From NCBI GenBank assembly GCA_038214295.1, contig JBBQSA010000002.1, forward strand, positions 48,383 to 112,382: DNA of 64,000 nucleotides, in the 5' to 3' direction. A program made the translations under genes and the position numbers. Of this stretch, positions 17,226 to 28,100 are shown piece after piece. This stretch comes from SHZI01 sp038214295 (GTDB lineage: Bacteria > Pseudomonadota > Gammaproteobacteria > Steroidobacterales > GCA-2729495). The notes beneath the pieces were generated by a model that saw only the letters and a program-made list of their open reading frames with translations, was not told where the DNA came from and made no database searches. Each line of letters opens with the position of its first letter. Position 1 is the first letter of the stretch.

Positions 17226-19025
17226 TCAGCTGTATCGCTCGGCGAGCTTGGTGACGAACTCGTCGATGAACACACGGTTGTCCGCCACGACTTCCTTGAT
17301 CTGGGATGCCAGCCAGTTGTAGCCAAACAGCGCGGGGATCGCGACGGCCAAGCCGGCGACCGTGGCCGCCAGAGCGGCCGCGATACCTGGGGCAATCGAA
17401 TTGACGTTCACATCGCCGGTCGCGGCAATGACGGCGAAGGTGATCATTACGCCCACGACAGTACCGAGCAGCCCGAGGAACGGACCGCCGGCGATCGCGA
17501 GCGTCAGGAGCACCATCTGGCTGTTCAGGCGCTGGGTCTCGCGAACGTTGGTGGCATCGATGGTGGCGCGGATAGCATCCAGGGCCTGGGGACTCAACAG
17601 TTCGGCACGGGCTGACCCGGCGCTCGTCGCAAAGCGCTGTTCCACCTGCTGGATACCCGCGTGGTACAGGTGATAGATCGTCGAACTCTGGTAGTGATCG
17701 TGGGAACCAGAGAGTGCCTGCAGGATGTCGTGCCCCTCGGACGCGGAGTCGTCGCCGGCGTCCAGGCTCGCCAGGTTCGACGTGCTGGTCCGGTGGAAGT
17801 CGGCCATGAAGGCCCGGTTGTCCTTCTTGACCCGTCGAACCATCAGGATCTTCGTGATCATGATGATCCAGCTGGCAATGAACATGAGGGCGAGAATGAC
17901 GATGACCACCCAGCCATCCACGGTCACGTTCTGCAGCGTGATGAGCAAGTAGGACGGCGAACCACCGGACTCACGGGAGGCATCCTCGCCGTAGCGGATT
18001 AGCTTGTCCTGCTGCCCCTGGTTGGCGAACTGCGCCTTGATCCAGTCGGCAGACCGTGCGGTGTTCGCCACGGTGAGTTCGTCCACCTGACCGGTCAGGT
18101 TGCTCCCGCCGGCGGCACTGGCGCCAATACTCAGGGTGCCGCCCGTCTCTGCGAACAGGGTGTCAATGCCGGAGACTTCCCGGCCATCCAGGTACATGGC
18201 CACGCGCTTGCCGCTAATCACAGCCGTGACGAGGCCCCAACTGCCAGGAAGTAGCGCGGCGGTCCGGTCCGTCTCCACAGCAGCAATGCCGTCGTTGACG
18301 CGCACGTAGGGAGACAGGCCGTCAATGGCAACGCGGACAGACCGTCCGTTCGGGTCGGCAAGCTCGATGAGGATAGCATCGGCTTCGGAATCCGGGATGT
18401 TGACCCACGCGGACAAGGTCAGGCCGCGATCCGGCAACAGGCGTACCGTTGACGAACCGGCAAGCCTGATGCTCTCCTCACCGTTGAAGCGTACGCCGGC
18501 GCCAATAACCGACCCGGGGTTTGCCTCTGCCGATGACTCCGTCGGCTGATTGGCGTAACTCGTCGCGTCCACCGGCGGGACACCGGCAAAGTGGTAGGCC
18601 AGAACCTGGTTTACGTCATAGCTGGCTCCCGGGTCTGAGGCCGCTGGAGCGTCGGGGTTGCCGTAGTAAAGGTAGATCGTGTCGCTCGTGCCCGGCGCGA
18701 TGACGGGCACCTTCACCCAGATGAACGCCATGCCGGCGGCGGCGTCCCAGGATTCGATGTGATAAGCCAGCGGCGTCTTGTCGTCGGCGGCGACGAAGCG
18801 CACGTCGGAACCGTCAGCCTTCGCATCGCCAAAGTAACCGAAGTTGCCAACGTGGAGCCGCACAAGGACGGCAGTGTCCTCGATGCTGGTTGCCGTGCCC
18901 GCACCGGCAGCCGTGGCATCGAGGATCAGTGGCTTGCGGAAGGCCCAGTCCGAGTTCCACCAGGCCCAGGCGGACTGCGGCAACAGGAGAACCAGGAAGA
19001 CGGCAATGGCGAATTGGCGGATCAA
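17226..19025 (-). CDS. ExbB/TolQ-type channel fused to periplasmic DUF2341 and LamG-like domains
   Basis: This fusion of about 600 residues has in order a signal sequence (IRQFAIAVFLVLLLPQSAWA), a DUF2341-like domain (WWNSDWAFRKPL onward, about 25-150), a concanavalin/LamG-like fold (about 170-340), a transmembrane helix (VVIVILALMFIASWIIMI) and a MotA/TolQ/ExbB channel domain at the C-terminus with ILALGGP-like GGPFLGLLGTVVGVMITF. I set the start at TTG 19025 because GGAG lies 6 nt upstream and it begins the signal peptide cleanly; a TTG at 19061 has no such site. Family DUF2341 modules occur on other ExbB proteins; the periplasmic lectin-like part could sense or hold glycan or exoprotein. 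It follows tpsA by 112 bp. Confidence 0.85.
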   Translation of the reverse strand: MIRQFAIAVFLVLLLPQSAWAWWNSDWAFRKPLILDATAAGAGTATSIEDTAVLVRLHVGNFGYFGDAKADGSDVRFVAADDKTPLAYHIESWDAAAGMAFIWVKVPVIAPGTSDTIYLYYGNPDAPAASDPGASYDVNQVLAYHFAGVPPVDATSYANQPTESSAEANPGSVIGAGVRFNGEESIRLAGSSTVRLLPDRGLTLSAWVNIPDSEADAILIELADPNGRSVRVAIDGLSPYVRVNDGIAAVETDRTAALLPGSWGLVTAVISGKRVAMYLDGREVSGIDTLFAETGGTLSIGASAAGGSNLTGQVDELTVANTARSADWIKAQFANQGQQDKLIRYGEDASRESGGSPSYLLITLQNVTVDGWVVIVILALMFIASWIIMITKILMVRRVKKDNRAFMADFHRTSTSNLASLDAGDDSASEGHDILQALSGSHDHYQSSTIYHLYHAGIQQVEQRFATSAGSARAELLSPQALDAIRATIDATNVRETQRLNSQMVLLTLAIAGGPFLGLLGTVVGVMITFAVIAATGDVNVNSIAPGIAAALAATVAGLAVAIPALFGYNWLASQIKEVVADNRVFIDEFVTKLAERYS

Positions 19026-19087
19026 TGCAAGCTCCGGACGCAGGGTCACTGGGAATGGCAATTCCAGCGGAACAATAGGAACACCGC

Positions 19088-19114
19088 GTTACAGGGCAGT
19101 TACGATCCTGTGAC
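19088..19114 (-). promoter_or_regulatory. Three-repeat Pho-box-like array before ExbB fusion
   Basis: Minus-strand cores GTCAC, GTAAC and GTAAC (plus-strand starts 19110, 19099, 19088) are spaced exactly 11 bp, at 63, 74 and 85 bp before the TTG start. A TATTGT about 10 nt after the last repeat could be the -10 box. This would give the exbB-exbD-tonB-porin genes a promoter independent of tpsA. Confidence 0.65.
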
Positions 19115-19137
19115 CAACCGTGTGCGATCCGCACGCC

Positions 19138-22100
19138 CTACGGCCCACGTTGGCGGCGCCGCTCGTCGTCGTCCTCATCAGTGCCGTCGCCGAAGCCCTC
19201 GATGAATACTTCAAGCCAGCCGAGCGCCTGGTCGGCAAGCGAGGCGTTCTGGTCGCCCGCCACGCCCGCGGCGGTTGCCGATTCGGCCGCACTGGCCACG
19301 CTCGAGCTCAGGCTGGACACACCGGTGAGGCCTGCGGCAGCACCTGTATCTGTTGGTACCCCCGCAGCAACGCCGCCGACCTGGATGTTGTCGAGGCCGA
19401 CGACCTGCGGCGCAGCGATATTGAGGTTGCCCGCCGCACCGATACCCGCGTCGCCCGCGTTGACGACGCCGGTGGGCGCGATCAGGTCCACGTCGCCGGG
19501 CTCGATGTCCTCGCTGGTCAGGATTCCGCGGATCCCGCTGCCGGCGATGGCGTCGGAGAATTCCACCTGGACCTGGCCATTGGCATCGGTCCGGATCACC
19601 GGTGGCGGCGCGGATATCGAGGACTTCGAGCCGCGGCCCGCGTCGATGTCGCCATTGGTTGACCAGATCAGGATGTCGCCGCCGGCGAGCGTGAAGATGC
19701 GCGACTGGTTGACGAGCACATCACCGTCAGAGAAGACACGCACACGGCCCTTACCCTGGGCGACGATGCCGAGATCAGACGGCCGCTTCGTGACGGGGAG
19801 ATTGCTCGGAGGCTGTGCGAGGCCCACGTTCAGCAAGCCGCCAGGCGCGAGGACATTGATGTCGCCACCGTTGAGCGTGTACAGCCGGCTGAACAGCAGG
19901 CTGAGGTCGCCCGAGTACGCCTGGTCAGCAGGGAACAGGCTGTCAACTGCAGCCTCGCCACGCGTGAAACCGAAATTCCCTTGCGGCAGGTTGGCCAGCC
20001 GGCCGGAATCCCGCAGTTCCCGGAAGAAGAACTCCTCGATCAGTGGCCGCTGCTCGTCTGTCGGCAGGAGTGCGTAGTTGACGATCGCCGTCGAGGGAGC
20101 AAGATCCGCGCCACCCGTGCTCGTGTTCACGTAGGCGACCAGGGAGTCCACGAGGCCCACGAAACTCGCGAAGGTGATGCGCTGGTCGGGCGCCAGGGTC
20201 GCGAGGTAGGACTCCCGGCGTGGCTTGGCCAGTGCGGCAAAGGCGCTCCACACGTTGTCGGCAGTCAGGTCAGTCCGGTTGGTTGCCGCTGCGACGTAGG
20301 CGATCAGGCCATCTCCACCGGCGGGTCCGGCCAGGTAGCGGTCAAATTCCTCGCTGAACTGCTGGCCCCAGTACCGGCCATTGAAACCGGCATAGTCCGG
20401 GTTGCTCCCGAGACCCACCCAGACGTCGAGCGCGGCACCGCCAGTCGGCAGGCGGGCATTCCCGGTATTGCCGACCGTAGTGATTCCCCGGGAGAAGCCG
20501 AGGCTCACGTTTCGCCCAGCAATTACCTGCAGCCGGCCGGGCCCTCCGAGCTCGAGCCGGTTACCCGAGGAATTCCGCGGGTTGTCCCGGGCGTTCAGGT
20601 CGATATCGCGACCGGCCTGGATGATGCTGCTCTGGCGAGAGCCGGTATTCTGTCCCGTGATCGACAGGTCACGGATGTCGCCAGCGGCGCTCGCCCTGAA
20701 CTGCTTGGCAAACTGCCAGGCACCCCCGAGGATGTCGCCGGTCGCGGCAATCAGGAGCGCCGGCAGGTCATCGCCCGCGTGAATGACGGCGTCGGACGGC
20801 AGGGAAACGGCTGCCAGGAGTTCGCCGGCCCCGACCGGCCGCTGGGCTGTCGGCAGCACTGCCGGGTCCGTGTCTGACATCAGCAGCGGCACGCTCCGGT
20901 CCCCCGCGAGAATGGATCCCGCGGCGATGATCTCCGCCTGGCCCACGGTGGATGGCAGCAGGCGCAGTTCCCGGACCAGTTCGAAGTCGCCACTGGCAGC
21001 ATGTGCCCTGAACGTCGGCGCAGTGACCCCGAAAGCGGTGATCAGGCTGGCAAAGTCGCCGCCGACATTCAGCGCAAAGGCATCCAGGTCGTTCAGCACC
21101 CGCAGCCGGCCACCAACCGCCGTCAGCTCCAGCGCGTCGTCGGGAAGATAGGTATAGAAGTACACGGACGACGGATTGGCGGACGGGACCGCCGTGGGAT
21201 TCAGGATCCCGCCCACGTCCAGGTCCTTGCGCGCCGCGACTGCGAGCCTACCCGCCCCGGCCGCCAGCGTGACGCCGATCTCGGAAAGATCCGCGGTCGT
21301 GCCGAGGCCCACCGACCCGCCGGCAGCGAGACGGCCATTGCCCTGCCAGATCGAATAAGTACCACCCAGCAGGTCCCGGCCGGCGGCGACATCCAGGCTG
21401 CCGCCCCCCCAGGTATCGAAGGTGCCCGGGACAGTCGGCACATCGCCGCTGGTCGTCGCGACCGTGGCTGACAGGTTGAGGATGTCGCGACCCGCCCGCA
21501 CGTCCACCGCGCCTCCGGCCAGCGCCGCCACACCCTGGCGGAACCGCGCGTAGTCCGTGGCCCACTGGGCACGCCCGCCGGAGCCCGTAGTGCGCACGTT
21601 CCAGCCGCTCAGGACCTGGGTGGGCAGGATTGCGCTGACGTCACGACCGGCGGCCAGCAGGATGTCGCCCCCGTCCCGTGACCAGTTGGCCCGGAACGTC
21701 CCGATGTTCACCGCCTGCCGCGCCGCCACCCCGGCGGTGTAGATCGCCGTCGTGGGGCCGGCCAGGAACAGGTCACGGGCGGCAACGAGACGGATGTCAC
21801 CGGTACCGGTGCGCACCAGTAGCCCGTCACCGAGCTCGAGCGTGCCCGTGCCGGGCGCATCGAGTAGCCGACCGGTAACGGCGGTGGCCAGCGCGCTCGC
21901 GGGATCAGCGCCCGCGACGAGATCGAGTGACCAGGAATCCCCGGCTAGCTGGCCAAGCACGTTGCCGGTCTGGCGGAAGCCGTCAGAGAGGCTGCCTAGC
22001 ACAGACAGGTCGCCAGTCGCCCGGAGGGCCAGGTATCCCGGCTGGTCATCCCAGCGCCAGGTGGCGAGGTCCCAGGAGTCCGCCAGGACCAGGTCGCTGT

Positions 22101-25100
22101 CCGCCACGACCTCGAGGCCGGGCCGCACCAACACCTCTGCACCAACACCGAGGCGCGCCCGGAGACTCGCGGGCGCCACGCTCATGAAGGCATCGAGCAG
22201 CGACCGCAGTGACTGGATGACGGTGGCGTCGATCGTCTCCAGCGCGTCGTCCGGCCGCAAGACGGGCGACAGGATCGTGCGGACGGCGCCCTCGATCGCA
22301 GCCCCGAAGCTGGCAATCCGCATGTCGTCGGCCCCGACCGCGGCGGCCGCAATGCGCAACTCACCGCCAGTTCCTCCGGCGGCAGCATCCAGGCGGATTC
22401 GACTGCCGGATGCAAGCGTGACTGCGCCATCGGTGCCGCGGAGGGTCACGCGCCCACCCGGTGCATTGGCGCCGGTTGCACGGGCGTCGATCTCCCCACC
22501 GGCTTCCAGGCTGAGGTCATCCCGTGCCACGAGAAGCACGCTGCCGCCTGCCGCCGAACGGGCATCGATCGCTCCGGCGACTGTCAGGCTGCCGCCACTC
22601 GCGGCGAGAGTGACCTGCCCGGCGCGTAGTGTGGTGCCGGCCTCGACCAGGAGGTCGCCGGACAGTGTTTCAATGGAGCGTGTGCCACTGAAGCCGCCGG
22701 CGTTCAACCGCTCGTTCAGCGCCGTGAACCCGGCGAGGGTCCCCGCGGTAAGGATGAGGCTGCCGCTACTGTCAGCAACCGCTCCTCTCCCCGACAGGTC
22801 TCCGTCGAGACGCGCCTGGCCTCCACTGAGGATGCTGAGGATGCCGGCTCCAGCCACGCCGCTTCCCGAAGACACATCAATTCCTGATCCGGCCAAAGTG
22901 ACCACGTCCCCCGCCCTGCCAATGAGCTGCGCTTCCCCACCCGCCACGTCCACGGCGGAGCCACCGAGGGTGAGGTGCCGACCGGCCACATCAATGCGGC
23001 CCGTGGCTCCAAGCTCCACGCCCTCATCCGCAGCTAGCCGCACACGTCCCGCCGGATAGACCAGAGCGGTGTCCGCGACGATCCGTCCCGCATCGATCGC
23101 GAGCGCCGCGCCGACAGGCGCCGCCGTGGTGGCGGGCGCGGAGCCCGCTGGTGTCAGCAAATCGACGGCGCGCCCGGCCGCGAGGATCTCGAGCAGCGAG
23201 CCGGCAGCTCCGCTGAGAGAGGGCGTCGACAGAAGCAGGTCCGCGCCCGAGCGCAGCCGTGATTCACCAACGCCAGTGGTCCCACTACGCGCCAGCACCG
23301 TGGCAGTCGTAAAGCCGTCGAGCAGCAGGTCGCCTCCGCCAAACACTGCCCGGTCGGCCGTCAACGACAACATCGCCGGCCCGGCGGTTGGCGCGCCGGC
23401 GGGCGTAACACCGGAATTGCGCAACGTGATCTCGCCAGCGGTAATGAAGGCACTGCCATTCGTCGAGCGGATTACCGGCGAGTCCAGCGTCAACCTGGCC
23501 GGACGACGTCCATCCGTCCCGAGTATCACTGGCCCGGCGACCTCCAGCACCTGGCGTGCGGTCAGCTGCAGTTCTGCTGCAGAACCCAGTGCCATGAGGG
23601 CGGCGGCATCGAGACCGAACCCGTCCGTGACGGACGACTGGTCCGCACCCATGACGATGCGCTGCGCGCCGAGCGCGAGCGCCGTGCCCGGGCCCAGGTC
23701 GTAGGTACCGAAGGATTGACCCGTGCCGCCCGCATCGACAGTGATCGAGCCCCCGGCACCGAGGATGGCGCCATTGCCGACCAGGACATCGCCGGACGGG
23801 ACTGCGCTTGCGGTCCGTTCCAGCTGCACCGGACCATTCCGCGACACACGGACGAAGGCGCTGCCGGACGAACCGGAGATAACTACCTCACCACCGCGCA
23901 GGTTGGTAGGCGATCCCGTGCTGCGCAGGCTGGCGACATCGCCGATCGTCACCAACTGCTCGGCCACGAGCAGGTACTCGTCGCCGGCAAGGGCCAGGCC
24001 CGGGGCAACTTCAACAGTGCGGGCGGCGGGCAAGATGTCGGTCCGATCGCCCGCAACCGTGCGTGTGCCGCCGAGCAGGACGCTCTCGGCGCCGATACGG
24101 TTCAGGACGCTGGCGGCGACTTCCACGATATCGTCCGCAACAGTACTCAGGGTATCCACGATGCGCAGCCGCGCGGCGCTGAGGTCCAACCGGCCACCAC
24201 GACCGTTGTCCCGGTCCGTGGCGGGATTGCCGAGGTCGGGATCGAGCCGCGCTGTTCCGCCAAGGCGAAGTGAGTCGCCCACGACCAGCTGCAGGGCACC
24301 GCCATCCCGGGCCACGGCCGGCACCGCCCGGTCGGCGGATGCAGCCTTCAGCGTGAAAAAGTCATTCCCCAGGTTATCGCGGTACTCGGCGAGTTGCCGG
24401 GCATAGCTTCCGGGCCGTAGCGCAAAGCCGGTGGTACGGCTATCGACGATCGTCGTTCCCGCGATGCTGTAGACGCCCGCCACTACGGGAGTCCCGTCCC
24501 GTAGACCGACCACCTGGTTGGGTGCGAGATCGCGAACCGACGGCAGGACTTCGACGAGCACGGCGCCGGGAAGCAGCGCATAGCGCGCCGGCAGAAGCGC
24601 GTACTCGCCCGCAACCAGCAAGCCCGGAACACCGGGCAGGCGCACGCTGTCGCCAGGCTGCAGTCCGGACCCCTGGTATTCCTGGGTGTCATACGGCGCA
24701 AACGCGCCCCTGCCTGGCACTACGGCGTAGAGGTTCGGCCTGACGCCGGGTGCCAGCGCGTCCACCGACCCGCCCGGCCCGGGCAGGAATTCGTAGGCGT
24801 AGAGATCGCCGCCACCGGCGAGGTCCACCAGCGCGCCATCGGCTACCAGGATCTCGCGGCCTTCCAGCCGCACACGCTTCTCCGGTGGCGCCGTGATGTC
24901 AGGGGTAACGCCCGGCACGGACTCGTAGGTCCAGCTGGTGCCGCCAACCACCCGCCCGAAGGGCAGGCGCTGCCCCTCGCCGGACGTCGATGTGACGCTG
25001 CCCGCCGCAAGACTCAGGCTGTCCGTCGCGATAAATTCGATCTGGCCCAGCGGTGCGCGAACGACCCCGGACTGGAGAATACGGTCCGCGCCAAAGTGCA

Positions 25101-28100
25101 ACTGGCCGGCGGCGGACAGGGGCGACGGCGGAATAATCCCGTTCCCGGCAATCGTGAGGACGCCGGGCGATCCGGCCGTGCCGAGGACCGCTACCCGGTA
25201 GTCACTGAAGGTCGTCGGATACATTTGTGCGGCTCGCAGGTCGAGCGTGCCGGCAGCCGTGAGAGCACCCGGCAGGCTGGTGCCCGCGGAGACGGGCAAC
25301 CCGGTCGCGCGGATATCGGTCCGCGACTCGAGCGTGGTACCGCCGAAATCCTGGAGGGCGACGCGCCCGAATAGATCGATGAGGCCGGCCTCGCCACGCA
25401 GGCGGGCCGGGCCGGCGGCAGCAGCTGCCGGCGCCGGTGACGCCGCTAGCCGGGGACCGAGCGCCAGGCTGTTGCCCGAGAGGAGGACCTCTGCGACACC
25501 CACAGCGGCGCGAAGGTTGGGCGCCTGGAGAGCCAGGCGGTTGCGCACGCCCAGTGTCACGTCGCTGGCAAACAGGATCTCGTCGTCCGCCTGGAGCACG
25601 AGACTGTCAAAGCCACCGGCCGTCACGATGCCGGTATCGAACACAGCGGTGCCATTGCCGGAGTCGCCTGTCGGCCCGCTCGTCACTTCAAGCCGACGCG
25701 GTCCGGCCGGGAACGACGCGAGGAGCTCGTTCGCGACATTGAACCCGCGCAGGCGGCTGATGCCGAGCGAGAGGCTCCCGCCTTCCGCCGTGGATATCCC
25801 GCCGGGGCCCCGCAGCGTGCCGTCCAGCCGCAGCCCTTCCGGCGCCACCAGGTCGATGGAGCCCCCGCGACTGGCGACCCGGGTCGGTGAGTTCACCGGT
25901 ACGTTGCCCGGCAGATCCAGGTCCGCTGCTGTCCCGGACACGTCGAGCATAGAACCCGCCGCGAGTTCAACGCGGCCGCGACGCGCTTCCAGCGCAATCG
26001 TGCCGCCATCGAAGACCTCGCCCCGCCGCAAGCCGAGTTCGTTCGGGGCGAGTACGGTGCTGCCCCGGGCATCCAGACGACCAGTACTGCCTACGAAGAT
26101 CCCCACGTCAGGGTCGAATCCCCGGTCCAGGAATCCCGGTGGGGACAACAGAGTCGCACTGATCGTGCCGCCTGGTGCCGTGACCACACCGTCCAGCCGG
26201 ATGCGCGTGGGCCCAGAAAAGTCCACCCTTCCGCCCGCATCCAGGCGAATCTCGCTGCCCGCTGCCAGGAGGAGGTCACCCGCCGTTTCGGCCGTGATCT
26301 GGTTGTGCGGAGCCAGTGTGAAGGCAACGCTGGCGGCCGGTCGCTGGTCGTCGGTCGGCACGTAGGGACTCGAAAACTGCCGAAGGTCCGCGCCACCCCC
26401 GATGGTCCGGAAATCCGTTGGCAGGACCAATAGCGACACGCGCGGCGCAATCCTCGCACCGTCGGCCACCACGAGGGGCTCAACGATCTCGCCGGCCGGA
26501 CTTGTCGTGCGGCCCCCGCTGGCCACTAGATTGAAGCTGGTGAATCCGCCTGACTGGAAGAGTCCTGTCGCCACGCGGAACGAGTCGTCGCCGGCCGCCG
26601 GGTCGGCGCGCTGGGGCGCGACGAACGCAGGACCGTTCCCGGCGATCACCAGTCGGTTGGCCCCGAGGGTCAGGCTGCCCCCGGCCCCGAGGCCGTAGGC
26701 AGACAGTTCGAGATCGCTGCCCGTGGCCAGGGCCACACGCGGGCCGAGGGCCTGAACGCCGATGCTGCCGCCGCGCCCGGCACGGAGCCCGCCGCCGGCA
26801 TCGAGCGCCGCTCCACCGTCGGCGCGCAGGCGCACCCCGTCGCCCAGCGACAGTTCACCATCAAGTGCGGCGACCTGAAGGTCGATACGCCCGCCCGTGA
26901 TGAACACGGGGTCCTGTGGGCCACGGCCGACGTTACCGGAACCCACGGCGGTAGCCAGGTCGTTGGTCCAGCGACCACTCACATCGAGCGCTACGTTGTC
27001 GCCGACGATCACCCCGGGCCGCCCGGTACCGGCACCAGACGCGAGCGGGTTGACCAAGACCGACTTCAGTGCAATCTCGCCACCCGGCACGCGGATGCTG
27101 CCACCGACGTCCACCACGGCGCCCTGCAGCTTGAGGCTGCTCCCAGCTGCCAGGTCGAGGTTCGTGCCGTCATCGAGACTGATGACGCCGTTGCTGTACA
27201 ACGCCGTGCGCGTGAAGCCCCCCGCAGCCAGGTAACGGGTCGGAAGCTCAAGCCGGGTCCAGCTTTCAGGCAGTAGCTGGCCTGGCGTCACCTGGACCGG
27301 GACGATGCTGCTGGAAAAGTGGATGGATGGTGCCCGGTAGTCCGGCTGGACGAGGCCGGAGCCACCCGGCAGGCCGATGATGAGGCGGCCACCCGCCGGC
27401 CGGGTGGACTCGGTGCGCTGGTACTCGGAGGCCTGTGCCCCGCCGAACAGATCACCGTTGATGACGAGCCTTGGCGCTGCAAACTGCACGGTTCCAGCAT
27501 CGCGCCCTTCCACGTATCCGGGCCGGTAGAGCCCGATGCCCGGAGCTGTCCGGGTCTCGACAACGCCCCACTTGCTGTAGGCCACGCTCACGGTGGGATT
27601 GCTGACGCCCCGATAGATGGTATCGGGGTCCGCCTTGCTGATGTCTACGATCCGGCCGTCGGCCGTGATCAGGCGACTGGTCTGGAGAACGCCGCCGCGG
27701 TAGTTGACGGCGCCACCCGAAACATCGATGGACGCGCCTTCATCCAGTACCACATCCCCGCGCGACACAAGGCTGACCGTACCGCCAGTCGATGTCCTCT
27801 CGCGGACGTCGGCAGGCACCGCCGCCGTGGCACCGGAAACGTCACCCAGCGGCGTGCCGACCCGGGAATCCACAAGGACGGTCGCGCCGCGCAGTGCGCC
27901 GTCCCTCTGGACAGGCGAATCCCGCAGCTCGTTGGTCCGCAACTCGACGGCGACCAGGTTGCGCGCGAGATCAACGTCGGCCGTCGAGCCGGCCACGTCA
28001 ATCAGGCTGCCCGCCGCCAGCCGGATCCGGGACTCCGGGTCATCCGGCAGCGGGGCGTCCCCGGCCGGCGCGGTTACTCCCGGATTGGGCAGCGCCGTGA